Shown piece by piece: positions 25,678 to 34,125 of a stretch of DNA of 64,000 bases (position 1 is its first letter; every line of letters begins with the position of its first letter). The stretch is taken from positions 1-64,000 of the IMG/VR virus record IMGVR_UViG_3300021963_000074. One strand, written 5' to 3'. The translations under genes were made by a program, and so were the position numbers. The DNA is from a virus. The notes under the pieces are model-generated. The model did not search any database. It saw only the letters and a list, made by a program, of their open reading frames with translations, and had not been told where the DNA came from.

Positions 25678-26733
25678 TTATTTTTCTTCTAAGTAGTCGG
25701 CAGTAATATCTATATCTTCTTTTACAGGTTGATTAGTTGTTGTTACTTCAAAATAAGAATGTATACGATTATACAATTCCATATCATTTCTACTGAATTT
25801 TTCTTTCGGCTTATTAAATTCTGGATAATATTTTTTAATCATAAAATCAATTAATGCCGGTACTGTCTTGTATGGTATACTATTAGCAATGTTGGCTCTT
25901 TTGCCCTCACGTGCTAATTTTTGATTAACAAAGTATAAATTTACTCTTTCAGATGGATCAGAAAAATGTATCTTAGCCTCAGCTTCATCTATCTTTTTAG
26001 TTTTTAATGATGTTGCTTCTTTGATTAATTGTAGTATACGAATCTTTTGTTCAGTAGTTGCTTCATGCAATAGTGGACGTAACTTATGTATGATTGCTTT
26101 AGCACTTTCGCTTAGTTGTAGATTCTTATCAAAGACAGGTTTGATTAATCCAGCAGCCTTACCATACAAATCAGTTAATATTCTATTTCTTAGTTCTTCA
26201 TCACCCTTGGCATAGCTTGCTCGTATTGCACTAGCATCACGAATTGGTTTGCCTGCTATGGGAAACTCTGCTACATCAGTGCTTACAACGTATGCATGTT
26301 TAGTCATTGGTTCTAATGGACCTTTGACATATTTTTGCAGATAACTAGGTTGCCCACTTTTAGTTGGTTTAAATGTAAATCTAGGATCAGGTGGAATGTT
26401 TAACTCCGGTACACCTTCCATATCCTTTTTACTTACACCAAACACCATGATAGTTTGGTCCGGGTCTATGCCTGCTTTGCGAAATCGCTCTGCGTATTCT
26501 TCTTTACCGTAGGGATTAGCTACACTGATAATATTCTTTCTAGGAATGCCTAATGCCATAGCCATTTTAGCACGATCCTCTGCACTAAATGGGTTCTTTG
26601 GTAATTCTTGTTTTTGACTTAAAGCAAGGTAGGTATTATTAATACCAAATGTATCTGCTAATTGCTTAAAGCTGGCAGCATGTCCTTTATGAAAAGGATG
26701 AAATCTACCAGGATAAATGGCAATAGTCTGCAT
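25678..26733 (-). CDS. Nucleotidylyltransferase, NMNAT/NadM-like
   Basis: 351 aa. The N-terminus is a HIGH-superfamily nucleotidylyltransferase: GRFHPFHKGH with HxGH at 15-18, and an IRDASAIRASY segment around residues 165-175 in place of the ISSTxIR motif. The likely reaction is NMN + ATP to NAD+, as in NadM-type NMNAT, but other adenylyl or cytidylyl transfers are possible. The C-terminal 150 residues are helical and charged, with LLHEATTEQ and KIDEAEAK containing hydrophobic-x-Glu-like sites; they belong to no family I know. It overlaps the upstream gene (TAATG). An NAD+-making enzyme would support ADP-ribosylation or ligase activity. Confidence 0.8.
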   Translation of the reverse strand: MQTIAIYPGRFHPFHKGHAASFKQLADTFGINNTYLALSQKQELPKNPFSAEDRAKMAMALGIPRKNIISVANPYGKEEYAERFRKAGIDPDQTIMVFGVSKKDMEGVPELNIPPDPRFTFKPTKSGQPSYLQKYVKGPLEPMTKHAYVVSTDVAEFPIAGKPIRDASAIRASYAKGDEELRNRILTDLYGKAAGLIKPVFDKNLQLSESAKAIIHKLRPLLHEATTEQKIRILQLIKEATSLKTKKIDEAEAKIHFSDPSERVNLYFVNQKLAREGKRANIANSIPYKTVPALIDFMIKKYYPEFNKPKEKFSRNDMELYNRIHSYFEVTTTNQPVKEDIDITADYLEEK

Positions 26734-27089
26734 TAATAACTTACCTTGATATTTTGCACTACACCAGCACTAAAGTTATTAAGTTTAGCACGTAGCCAAA
26801 CATAATTTCCTGTGATATTTGTATATCCGTTTTCACTTAATGCTTCTACAGAATTAAGATAAACTGTGAACCAATCACTGTCCGTAGCTTCATTAGGCGC
26901 GGTCAACAATGTTGCTTGTATAATAATAGTACCAGTTACACCACTCAAACTCCATGTAACTGTCTGCAAATCTGCGTTGCCTAAATAATAAGCAGCGGCG
27001 GGCTGTTTAATGCCCCTAACAACCGGATTAGGAGATCCAGCGTTATATGCTGTTTGCCCCAATAATTGCAATGTAGTAGATTGTGCCAT
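26733..27089 (-). CDS. Small beta-rich protein, probably virion structural
   Basis: 118 aa, Gly/Thr/Asn-rich with alternating hydrophobic residues (TGTIIIQATLL, YVWLRAKLNNF), typical of a beta-sandwich decoration or fibre-associated protein. No catalytic motif. It is late-expressed, with TAATG overlaps on both sides, between a 55-aa gene and the NMNAT-like gene. Structural role is inference from composition and promoter class. Confidence 0.7.
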   Translation of the reverse strand: MAQSTTLQLLGQTAYNAGSPNPVVRGIKQPAAAYYLGNADLQTVTWSLSGVTGTIIIQATLLTAPNEATDSDWFTVYLNSVEALSENGYTNITGNYVWLRAKLNNFSAGVVQNIKVSY

Positions 27090-27256
27090 TATGGTTTCAC
27101 AACCTCTACAACTACAGAATCCCCTACTAATTCTTGGGCTACTTGTTCTAGTGCTTGATGAACGTCAGAACCAGCAATGGGAGAACTATCTCCCTCACTA
27201 TCCTTAACAATCTTGCTGAATTTGATGACTAATACATCTTCTACAATTTTTGCCAT
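27089..27256 (-). CDS. Small acidic conserved protein, 55 aa
   Basis: ATG at 27256 to a TAA that overlaps the next ATG by one base. The protein is acidic with a regular pattern (MAKIVEDVLVIKFSKIVKD, then a helix ALEQVAQELVGD, ending VVVEVVKP), resembling small conserved proteins of T4-like aquatic phages as I remember them. Function unknown. GGAG of its ribosome binding site lies inside the right arm of a perfect 8-bp inverted repeat. Confidence 0.75.
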   Translation of the reverse strand: MAKIVEDVLVIKFSKIVKDSEGDSSPIAGSDVHQALEQVAQELVGDSVVVEVVKP

Positions 27257-27258
27257 GA

Positions 27259-27284
27259 AAATACTCCATTAATAGAGTATTTAT
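27259..27284 (-). promoter_or_regulatory. Late promoter fused to a ribosome-binding-site hairpin
   Basis: ATAAATAC at 27277-27284 (minus). AAATACTC (27275-27282), part of the promoter, pairs perfectly with GAGTATTT (27259-27266), which carries the GGAG Shine-Dalgarno; loop TATTAATG. Read-through RNA can hide the site, while RNA starting at the late promoter lacks the left arm. Confidence 0.8.
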
Positions 27285-27985
27285 CATTGTTCTGGGCGTT
27301 TCTCTAGTTTAAATCTACTCTTAACCATATCCCCAAACATAATACTAATCAAAGTAGTGATAGAATCATCGTTATAATCAATAAAATAATGACTAGAACA
27401 ATAGGGGCCATACCAGTAATATTGTTTAGATTTACCTAGTAACCAGTTATTTAGTGCATTACTGGGAACAATCACAGTTTCAGTATCTTTATATCTATCT
27501 ATAAATTTATATAAATCATCTTTAAATTTATCATCAACTCTTTTAGATTTTAAATAGATCCTATATTTGTGAGTGGGTTCTTTAACAAAATACTTAGTAC
27601 CCTTAGGTACCTCAGTGTCAACTTCGGTATAGTCAAACTCGCAATCAAAATTTTCTACCTGCTTTAAAAAATCTAAATCATTAGAAAATACAGATGCAAT
27701 ATTACCTTCCATACGTATTGTATGTGTGCGATCTTTACCAATAGGCAAAGAACTTTTCCAATCTAAAAATTTCTTAATACTTTCTATATTAGCATTTTTC
27801 CATCTAGTATTTCTATTAGAAAGGTATTCGTCAATGTTATGCGCTGATTTCACAAACCAGCACATTGTTATACCCTCACAATAAATCCTAGCCCTATAAT
27901 TATATTTGCCGTAATACAGACTACCGCGATTATCAATGTAGCCTACGCCATCATTGCGGATCGGTGTTAACTTTAATAATCCCAT
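27284..27985 (-). CDS. Conserved hypothetical protein downstream of clpA
   Basis: 233 aa, not recognised. It begins MGLLKLTPIRNDGVGYI and overlaps the 3' end of the ClpA gene by 35 bases; GGGGAAG precedes this ATG. It is rich in aromatic and basic residues, with KYRIYLKSKRVDDKFKDDLYKFIDRY as a clear beta-alpha unit and an HYFIDYNDD strand near the end. No membrane segment or propeptide. It is probably an early gene, translated from the DnaJ-ClpA message. The end overlaps the late promoter of the next operon by one base. Confidence 0.7.
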   Translation of the reverse strand: MGLLKLTPIRNDGVGYIDNRGSLYYGKYNYRARIYCEGITMCWFVKSAHNIDEYLSNRNTRWKNANIESIKKFLDWKSSLPIGKDRTHTIRMEGNIASVFSNDLDFLKQVENFDCEFDYTEVDTEVPKGTKYFVKEPTHKYRIYLKSKRVDDKFKDDLYKFIDRYKDTETVIVPSNALNNWLLGKSKQYYWYGPYCSSHYFIDYNDDSITTLISIMFGDMVKSRFKLEKRPEQ

Positions 27986-30233
27986 CTTCCCCTACCTCTG
28001 CTGTTAATTTAGGTTGTACATCAAAAACAATTTCGTCATTCTCAATTCGTGTAAAAATTACGCTATTCTTAATCTTTTCAAATATGATTTTCTTACTCAA
28101 CGGTACTCTAATCAATGAATCAATCTTTCGTGCTAATGGTCTAGCACCCATTTTACTATCATATCCCTTTTCAGCTAGATATTCTACAACAGGTTCGCTT
28201 AATTGTAAGCTAATGTCGTGTGTATCTTTTAATGATTTCTTCAAGTCATCGGTAAATTTAATAACGATTTTTTTGATTGCTAGCATATCTAGTTTACCAA
28301 ACTTACAAATCAAGTCAATGCGATTCCTGAATTCAGGCTTGAAGAAATCTTTAAGTGCTTTATCATCTTCTCCGGTACGTTCTTGATTACCAAAGCCTAT
28401 CTGATTACGCTCACTATCACTTGCTCCCAAGTTACTGGTCATAATAATGATACAGTTTTTAGCATTAACTTCTTTGCCATTGGTACCAGTAACACGACCA
28501 TCATCAAGTAATTGCAAGAAGATGTTAAAGATATCTGGGTGTGCTTTTTCTACTTCATCAAATAGTAGAATACTATGCGGGTTCTTACTTAGGTCATTGA
28601 TAAGTTTACCACCACCCAAACTACCCTCACCGAATCCTACATATCCAGGGGGTGCGCCCAACAATGCTGACACATTGAACTTCTCTGAGTACTCACTCAT
28701 ATCATATTTCAATAATGTCATATCAAGATTCTTGCTTAATAGTCGAGCCAATTCTGTTTTACCAGTACCAGTTGGGCCTAAGAATAAGAAACTTGCCATT
28801 GGCTTAGTTTGAGTTCCAATACCTGCAAAACTTACATATATACGCTCAAGTACTTTATCTACTGTTTCCTCTTGTCCGTATAATCTATCTTTGATATTAC
28901 TCTCCAAAGCATGAATTCTATCATAGTTATCATCTTTGAGTTTATCTGCGGGCACACCAGCAATTCGTTCTACTTGCTCGTAAATCAATTCTTTAGTAAT
29001 ATCTGCACCCTTGTTTTCCAACACACGTTGTTTAGCACATGCCGCATCTAACAAATCAATTGACTTGTCTGGATTTTTACGGTCATGAATATAACGTGTA
29101 GCACTTTCTACTGCGGCAGTGATTGCATCATCAGTAATGTTTACATTATGAAATTCATTAAGCCTAACACTCAATCCAGTTAAGATTTTGATTGTGCTTT
29201 CAGTTGAAGGTTCATCAATACTGACCCTATAGAACCTGCGCATCAACGCACGATCTTTCTCAAAACTCTCGTAGTATTCTTCCCAAGTTGTGCTAGCAAT
29301 AACTTTTAGATTACCCTTAGTAATCGCTGGTTTAATCATGTTGGCAAAGTCTACTGAGCCGTTACTAGCACTTCCTGAACCCTTCATAGTATGTGCTTCG
29401 TCAATAAACAATATTGCTTTCTTCTTAGCTACCAGTGCTTCTAGTACTGCTTTGATTTTTTCTTCAAAGTCTCCCCGATACTTGCTACCGGCAAGTAAAT
29501 TGCCAACTTCAATACTGTATACTTCATGGTCTAACAAGAACTCGGGAACATTACCGTCTGAAATTTGCTGTGCAAGTCCTTCAGCAATTGCTGTTTTACC
29601 TACACCAGGATCACCAACCATCAATACATTTGACTTGAATCGTTTAGCTAGTACATTGATAATGTCATTCAATTCTGAACTACGACCGATCAATGGGTCT
29701 AATTTACCAGTACGTGCTAATTCGCTTAGATTGATAGTGTACTCATCCAAGATTTCGTTAGCTTGGCTATCAGTCAATTTAGCTGGTGTGTCGCTATTTT
29801 TATAATGTTTCTGCCAATATGGTACAAACTCATTTTTAGTTAAACCATATTTTAACAAGAAATAATGTGCATGGCTATTTGTTTCTGCACTGATACTTAG
29901 ATACAAGTCAATAGTAGTTACAACTTTTCTTCCTGTAAATAGTACCTGAGTGATACTACGATTCATTACACGTTCTAATGCATTAGTTTTACGTGGTTGA
30001 ATCTCTATCCCCGTAATATTTTTCTGTTCAATTGCTCGTAGATTATCAACATAGTTGACTAGTTCTTTGGTCATTGTTTCAGTATCAACACCATAATTAT
30101 CTAAACACTTTTTAAATGGTGCATGAGTTACTAATGATAGTAATAGATGTTCTATTGTGCAATATTCATGGCTACGTGCTTTAGCCAAATTAACGGCTTG
30201 TTCAATGATAACCTCAATTTCAGGACTGTTCAT
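27951..30233 (-). CDS. clpA: ClpA-like AAA+ unfoldase
   Basis: 760 aa, the same size as bacterial ClpA. It has an N-terminal Clp repeat domain (EQAVNLAKARSHEYCTIEHLLLSL) and two AAA+ modules. Walker A sites are GDPGVGKTAIA (near 205) and GPTGTGKTELA (near 486); Walker B sites are ILFIDEAH and LLFDEVEKAH. IGFGNQ near residue 611 corresponds to the IGL/IGF loop that docks on ClpP, so it should feed host ClpP. No ClpP or ClpS is in the window. It lies downstream of dnaJ under an early promoter, with AAAAGGAAACA before the ATG. Probable role: redirecting host proteolysis or remodelling host proteins. Confidence 0.95.
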   Translation of the reverse strand: MNSPEIEVIIEQAVNLAKARSHEYCTIEHLLLSLVTHAPFKKCLDNYGVDTETMTKELVNYVDNLRAIEQKNITGIEIQPRKTNALERVMNRSITQVLFTGRKVVTTIDLYLSISAETNSHAHYFLLKYGLTKNEFVPYWQKHYKNSDTPAKLTDSQANEILDEYTINLSELARTGKLDPLIGRSSELNDIINVLAKRFKSNVLMVGDPGVGKTAIAEGLAQQISDGNVPEFLLDHEVYSIEVGNLLAGSKYRGDFEEKIKAVLEALVAKKKAILFIDEAHTMKGSGSASNGSVDFANMIKPAITKGNLKVIASTTWEEYYESFEKDRALMRRFYRVSIDEPSTESTIKILTGLSVRLNEFHNVNITDDAITAAVESATRYIHDRKNPDKSIDLLDAACAKQRVLENKGADITKELIYEQVERIAGVPADKLKDDNYDRIHALESNIKDRLYGQEETVDKVLERIYVSFAGIGTQTKPMASFLFLGPTGTGKTELARLLSKNLDMTLLKYDMSEYSEKFNVSALLGAPPGYVGFGEGSLGGGKLINDLSKNPHSILLFDEVEKAHPDIFNIFLQLLDDGRVTGTNGKEVNAKNCIIIMTSNLGASDSERNQIGFGNQERTGEDDKALKDFFKPEFRNRIDLICKFGKLDMLAIKKIVIKFTDDLKKSLKDTHDISLQLSEPVVEYLAEKGYDSKMGARPLARKIDSLIRVPLSKKIIFEKIKNSVIFTRIENDEIVFDVQPKLTAEVGEDGIIKVNTDPQ

Positions 30234-30254
30234 ATTGTTTCCTTTTAATGGTAT

Positions 30255-31049
30255 TTACTTGCGTTTATATTGCAAAATGCTGTCAGTTATATGACTGTCT
30301 ATTGTATCAGGGATAAAGGGTTTAAGCAAGATGTATTGGTCACCAAATGATCCATTGAATGGTAATCCTTCTTTAGCCAAACGTAATTTGCTTCCAGGCT
30401 GTGATTTTTCTGGGACGGTAACATCTAATAGTTTACCCGAAACAGTATGAAACTTAAATGAAGAACCTACAATCAAATCAAAGATATCAATTTCATGTAC
30501 TGAATATAGATGCGGACCTTCTCTTTCAAATCTGTTATGAGGCATTACTCTAAATTCTACTAGAAGAATTCCATCTTTAATAAGATTATCATAGCGCATT
30601 GTTGCACCATCGTCTACCCCTACGGGTATCTGAATCTTAATGATTTCAGGTCCTTGCGGAGAGTTGAATTGTAATACTTGCTCACCGCCGGTATATACTT
30701 GTTCCAATGTAACTTGAACTGTGGTTCTATAGTTTGGTCTCATGTTTCTATGTTGTTGACCAAACATCTGACCAAAGATATCGTTCATATTGAAACCATT
30801 CATATGAAACTGAAATCCTCCGGGGAATCCTCCAGGCATACCACCTCCGGGTCCAAAAGGATTTGGATTATCATATTGTTGTTTTTTTCCAGGATCGCTT
30901 AATGTTTCATAAGCCTGCTGAATTTTTTGAAATTCGGCAGTGTCTCCACCTTTGTCAGGATGGTGAATTCCTGCCATTCGTCTGTATGCTTTTTTAATGT
31001 CATCTGGGGTGGCGTTTTTAGCAACGCCCAATGTTGAGTAGTGGTCCAT
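30255..31049 (-). CDS. dnaJ: DnaJ/CbpA-type co-chaperone
   Basis: 264 aa. J domain at 1-60 with HPD at 30-32, which stimulates host DnaK ATPase. Then a Gly/Phe/Met-rich linker and two C-terminal substrate-binding domains (TVQVTLEQVYTGGEQ; EIDIFDLIVGSSFKFHTVSGK). The zinc-finger domain of type A DnaJ is absent, so it is CbpA-like (type B). It is driven by a near-consensus early promoter and precedes clpA. Together with the GroES-like protein it suggests active takeover of host protein quality control. Confidence 0.95.
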   Translation of the reverse strand: MDHYSTLGVAKNATPDDIKKAYRRMAGIHHPDKGGDTAEFQKIQQAYETLSDPGKKQQYDNPNPFGPGGGMPGGFPGGFQFHMNGFNMNDIFGQMFGQQHRNMRPNYRTTVQVTLEQVYTGGEQVLQFNSPQGPEIIKIQIPVGVDDGATMRYDNLIKDGILLVEFRVMPHNRFEREGPHLYSVHEIDIFDLIVGSSFKFHTVSGKLLDVTVPEKSQPGSKLRLAKEGLPFNGSFGDQYILLKPFIPDTIDSHITDSILQYKRK

Positions 31050-31056
31050 AATATTG

Positions 31057-31085
31057 ATTATAGCACGTTAAATGTGCTAAGTCAA
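31057..31085 (-). promoter_or_regulatory. Early sigma70-type promoter for dnaJ-clpA
   Basis: Minus strand TTGACT, 17 bases, TATAAT. The spacer contains an inverted repeat TAGCAC...GTGCTA that could be an operator. A late-like CATAAATATT overlaps its upstream side. Confidence 0.8.
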
Positions 31086-31088
31086 TAT

Positions 31089-31724
31089 TTATGAAGCTAC
31101 TCCGGCTACTTTTTCTTTTGTACGACCGTATGCGGCGATACCTAGAACTGCACCCATTGCAATATGGTACAAACCAGCGCCTTGCAATGTTAATGGTTGC
31201 CATTGACTTGTAACTTGACCCTTACTCAGTGCTTGTAATAAACTCCATAGAACAGGGAATATAACAAAGTCACAAGTGCATGTCAACATATAGATCCAAC
31301 CCATCATTGGGCGCATTTTCTTATTGATCCAATCTGTAGAACCTTGATCTAATGCTACAGTTGATTCTGCCCCACCCTTTACAGCGGCTTCTGCTCCTGC
31401 GGTGAGGTTAGGTGTTGGGCTAGATGGTGCTGCTCCAGCTCCAAAGCTACTTCCACTTCCGCCTCCCAATGGTTGTGATCCAAAACTATTTGTGACTGGG
31501 GGTACTGCACCAAAACCTGGGCTGGTGGTACCGAATCCTGTTGACGCAGGCGCGCCAAATGTTGAAGCGCTGGTTGTTGTGCTGGCTGTTGCATTGGTTT
31601 CTCCGAATGAACTACCCTGAGGGAATTGATTTATATTAGGATCAGTTGCTAATGCATCATGGTGTTCATCATCGGTTGCAATAGGAACTTCTTGTCCTGC
31701 TTTTTTTGCTAGTAATGTAGCCAT
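31089..31724 (-). CDS. Holin-like membrane protein with an FG-rich N-terminal region
   Basis: 211 aa. The C-terminal 80 residues resemble the three-TM holin family of gene-transfer agents: INKKMRPMMGWIYML, a hydrophobic stretch TCDFVIFPVLWSLL, then a W...LTLQGAGLYHIAMGAVLGIAAYGR segment. It would form the membrane lesion that lets the endolysin out. The N-terminal 110 residues are disordered Ser/Thr/Ala/Pro/Gly with six FG dipeptides (SSFG, STFG, TGFG, PGFG, NSFG, SSFG). It is the last gene of the late operon starting at 32893. The endolysin (40952) is elsewhere. The holin assignment is by pattern. Confidence 0.75.
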   Translation of the reverse strand: MATLLAKKAGQEVPIATDDEHHDALATDPNINQFPQGSSFGETNATASTTTSASTFGAPASTGFGTTSPGFGAVPPVTNSFGSQPLGGGSGSSFGAGAAPSSPTPNLTAGAEAAVKGGAESTVALDQGSTDWINKKMRPMMGWIYMLTCTCDFVIFPVLWSLLQALSKGQVTSQWQPLTLQGAGLYHIAMGAVLGIAAYGRTKEKVAGVAS

Positions 31725-31725
31725 A

Positions 31726-32265
31726 TTATAATCCTGCCTTTGCTATAAAATCTTTTAATATACTATCTGGCTGACTATAAATCTTTTTCTGATTCATACC
31801 AGATAAATTACGCATCTCATTTAAATCTGTTTCTTTTGTTTTACGATATTCATGTGGACTCAATATCATAACAGATTTCAACTGTGAAGCATCACAATCA
31901 TATTGATTATCTTCGTAATTGACTGTCCATTCTTTTAATGGCAAATCAGTTAATGTTGCCATATCATCAATTAATTCACAAATTCTTTCAGGTACAGATG
32001 TTCTTCTGTCCATTTCTACAAATACTAAATATTTGCCGGAACTTATTTCTCCGTCACTTACTTGTGAATCCAATACCCAATCATATCCTCTTTCAAACCA
32101 ATCAACTAAATCTTCTCCAACTTGACGACCTTTAACAGTAAATGCTAATGTAACAATTTCGTCATCATCGCCCATTTTAGCGGCATATTCATCAACTGTT
32201 ATTTCTGGTACTATCTGATCTACTAAATCATGGTAATCAAAACCTTCATTAAGAATCTTAGACAT
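31726..32265 (-). CDS. Conserved T4-like phage protein, unknown function
   Basis: 179 aa, acidic. IVPEITVDEYAAKMG, DWFERGYDWVLDSQVSDGEI and KYLVFVEMDRRTSVPERI resemble a conserved protein of aquatic T4-like phages that I recall from structural neighbourhoods; no function is known to me. The end (DSILKDFIAKAGL) is an amphipathic helix. It is co-transcribed from the late promoter at 32893, and TAATG overlaps the gene upstream. Confidence 0.75.
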   Translation of the reverse strand: MSKILNEGFDYHDLVDQIVPEITVDEYAAKMGDDDEIVTLAFTVKGRQVGEDLVDWFERGYDWVLDSQVSDGEISSGKYLVFVEMDRRTSVPERICELIDDMATLTDLPLKEWTVNYEDNQYDCDASQLKSVMILSPHEYRKTKETDLNEMRNLSGMNQKKIYSQPDSILKDFIAKAGL

Positions 32266-32888
32266 TACATGCCTCCCATTGCCGGTGCTTGTCCGGGTGC
32301 TGGAGGTAACCCTCCCATAGCGCCCAGATCTGGGCCGGCCCCTTGAGTTTGACTATCTTCAGTTTCACTACCTTCAGTATCTAAATCATTTTCGTATGCT
32401 GAATCTAATTCATCCAAGTCAATGTTTTGACCAGCTAAATCAATACTTCCCTCACGAATGTCATTCATCAAGTCTTTTGGCATTTCAATGCGGATAAGCC
32501 AAATTTCACGTTCTATCATCTTAGGATAATGAGTTCCGGGCTTAAAGTCACTTGGATTTTTAATCTCAATAGGAACTTTGATTTTTGTCTTTTTGAATTT
32601 GATGTTGCACCCTACAGATAACAATCTTTTAGCACCCCTTGGATCGGGCATAAGTTTTAGTGGATACATAAAGGTACAATCAACACTATACCTTTTAACA
32701 TTAGGGCCAGCAACTAATTCACCCAATTCCCAATTACGGTATGCATATAAGTCGCTTTCATCCAAAACTCGTTCAAAATCAAGCAAGGTGCTCATTGATC
32801 CATCACTAGTGTAGATGCCCTTAATGGTACTGACGATACTCTCAAAATTGATATCGTCAAAGAATTCGTCTGCTTTTAATTTGCTCAT
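32265..32888 (-). CDS. Conserved T4-like phage protein, unknown function
   Basis: 207 aa from the ATG at 32888. The frame opens 5 codons earlier, but the late promoter lies there. The body is a beta-rich domain (VKRYSVDCTFMYPLKLMPDPRG; GCNIKFKKTKIKVPIEIK) followed by an acidic stretch and a Gly/Pro/Met-rich flexible tail (GAMGGLPPAPGQAPAMGGM). First gene of the holin operon. No catalytic motif seen. A structural or assembly role is likely but unproven. Confidence 0.75.
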   Translation of the reverse strand: MSKLKADEFFDDINFESIVSTIKGIYTSDGSMSTLLDFERVLDESDLYAYRNWELGELVAGPNVKRYSVDCTFMYPLKLMPDPRGAKRLLSVGCNIKFKKTKIKVPIEIKNPSDFKPGTHYPKMIEREIWLIRIEMPKDLMNDIREGSIDLAGQNIDLDELDSAYENDLDTEGSETEDSQTQGAGPDLGAMGGLPPAPGQAPAMGGM

Positions 32889-32892
32889 AGTT

Positions 32893-32900
32893 GTATTTAT
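32893..32900 (-). promoter_or_regulatory. Late promoter, leaderless type, for the holin operon
   Basis: ATAAATAC with only AACT before the ATG at 32888. No Shine-Dalgarno is possible on a transcript starting at the usual distance. Confidence 0.8.
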
Positions 32901-33055
32901 CACATAATGCTATTTGTGTAAGCATTTAAATTTTTAAGATTAGCCTAATATTTATCAAAAAACTTTCAGTAAAGACTATCATACTATGACGCTGGCCATT
33001 GCCTTTAAATAACATTGAGTTTTATGAGAACTCATGCTCTACAAAGGAGAATATT

Positions 33056-33838
33056 TTGAGCAAAAGAAAGACAGGCGCTTTACGCAATCAGGAACAAGAC
33101 ACAAGATACTCACACAGCAAAAAACACGATTCACACACATTTTATGTAAAGGAAAATAAAACAATCAACTTCGACCAAAGTCGTATTAAATTGGACAAAA
33201 GACCAATTCAATTAATACCAAAATCAGTTAATCAAGAAAAATACATACTCGCACTACTTGACCAAAATACAGATATTGTTGTGGTTGGTGGTCCAGCGGG
33301 TACAGGTAAAACTTATCTAGCAATGCTGGCTGCTATCAAAGCACTAAAAGCAGGAGAGGTTGACCGTATTATTCTTACAAGACCAGCTGTAGGTGTTGAA
33401 GATGAAAAACATGGATTCTTGCCCGGCGATCTAAATCAAAAAATGGAGCCGTGGACTAGACCTTTGTTAGATGTTTTACGTGAGTATTATACGGTAAGGG
33501 AAATCGCCCACATGCTAGAAGAACAGATAGTCGAAATTGCACCCCTAGCATTCTGTCGAGGTCGAAACTTTAAAAATAGCTATATCGTATTGGATGAAGC
33601 GCAAAATGCAACACCTGGTCAACTCAAGATGATTATGACTAGAATCGGCGTTGGTAGTAAGATTGTAATTACTGGCGACATTGAACAAGCCGATAGAAAA
33701 ACAGCCGACAATGGGCTACTAGACTTACAAAATCGATTGAGAAAGGGGGTGATACCAGGGTTGCAGATATGTCAATTTGAACTAAAAGATGTTCAACGAC
33801 ACAAAATAATAGAGCATGTACTAAACTTGTACAGTTAA
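33056..33838 (+). CDS. phoH: PhoH-family ATPase
   Basis: 260 aa from a TTG start with AAAGGAG six bases upstream; the frame extends 19 codons further without a ribosome site. It is a P-loop ATPase of the PhoH family, common in marine phages, linked to phosphate stress in bacteria but of unknown role in phages. Walker A GPAGTGKT at 79-86, Walker B in SYIVLDEAQN, and a GSKIVITGD sensor strand. The N-terminal basic region (SKRKTGALRNQ) may bind RNA. Divergent from the holin operon and alone on the plus strand here; it ends at a bidirectional terminator. Confidence 0.93.
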   Translation: MSKRKTGALRNQEQDTRYSHSKKHDSHTFYVKENKTINFDQSRIKLDKRPIQLIPKSVNQEKYILALLDQNTDIVVVGGPAGTGKTYLAMLAAIKALKAGEVDRIILTRPAVGVEDEKHGFLPGDLNQKMEPWTRPLLDVLREYYTVREIAHMLEEQIVEIAPLAFCRGRNFKNSYIVLDEAQNATPGQLKMIMTRIGVGSKIVITGDIEQADRKTADNGLLDLQNRLRKGVIPGLQICQFELKDVQRHKIIEHVLNLYS

Positions 33839-33862
33839 AAAAAGGGGCATTCGCCCCTTTTT
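33839..33862. terminator. Bidirectional terminator between phoH and the clamp-loader cluster
   Basis: Perfect 10-bp stem AAAAAGGGGC/GCCCCTTTTT with loop ATTC. T runs on both strands. It ends phoH (+) and overlaps the last codon of the convergent gene (-). Confidence 0.92.
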
Positions 33863-34121
33863 ATTCGTCATTATCACTGAATTGTTTCTCTATCCGATCA
33901 ATCGCATCAGGATAAACTTGGTAAAAGTAATTACGCAATCTTTCCCAATCGGTATCTAATTTTTTACCTTGGATTATGCATTTCACTACTTTCTTTTCTT
34001 CAAAGTCCATAATTACATTACAGGTTTGATGGTCCCTATCCTTAATAGTTTTTGAAATCTCCACTTGTTCATCAATCTGTCCAGTTGCTTTGAACAAGTA
34101 AGTAATTAATATATATCTCAT
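33861..34121 (-). CDS. Conserved small protein next to the clamp loader
   Basis: 86 aa. RYILITYLFKATGQIDEQVEIS, CNVIMDFEEKKVVKCIIQGK and a C-terminal RLRNYFYQVYPDAIDRIEKQ helix match a small protein that I remember beside clamp-loader genes of aquatic T4-like phages. Function unknown. It occupies the position of gp62 but is too short and dissimilar to be called that. CAGGATAAAATT precedes the ATG. Last gene of the cluster, ending at the terminator. Confidence 0.8.
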   Translation of the reverse strand: MRYILITYLFKATGQIDEQVEISKTIKDRDHQTCNVIMDFEEKKVVKCIIQGKKLDTDWERLRNYFYQVYPDAIDRIEKQFSDNDE

Positions 34122-34125
34122 AATT

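Noticed and set aside
29290-29805. 171-codon plus-strand frame inside clpA
   Set aside because: Antisense shadow of a strongly conserved AAA+ region; no start signals.
32999-33055. Upstream TTG start for PhoH
   Set aside because: No ribosome site precedes it, while the TTG at 33056 follows AAAGGAG at ideal spacing.
33861-34121. Calling the 86-aa gene the clamp-loader small subunit gp62
   Set aside because: Position fits, but it is half the length of gp62 and shows no matching motif.
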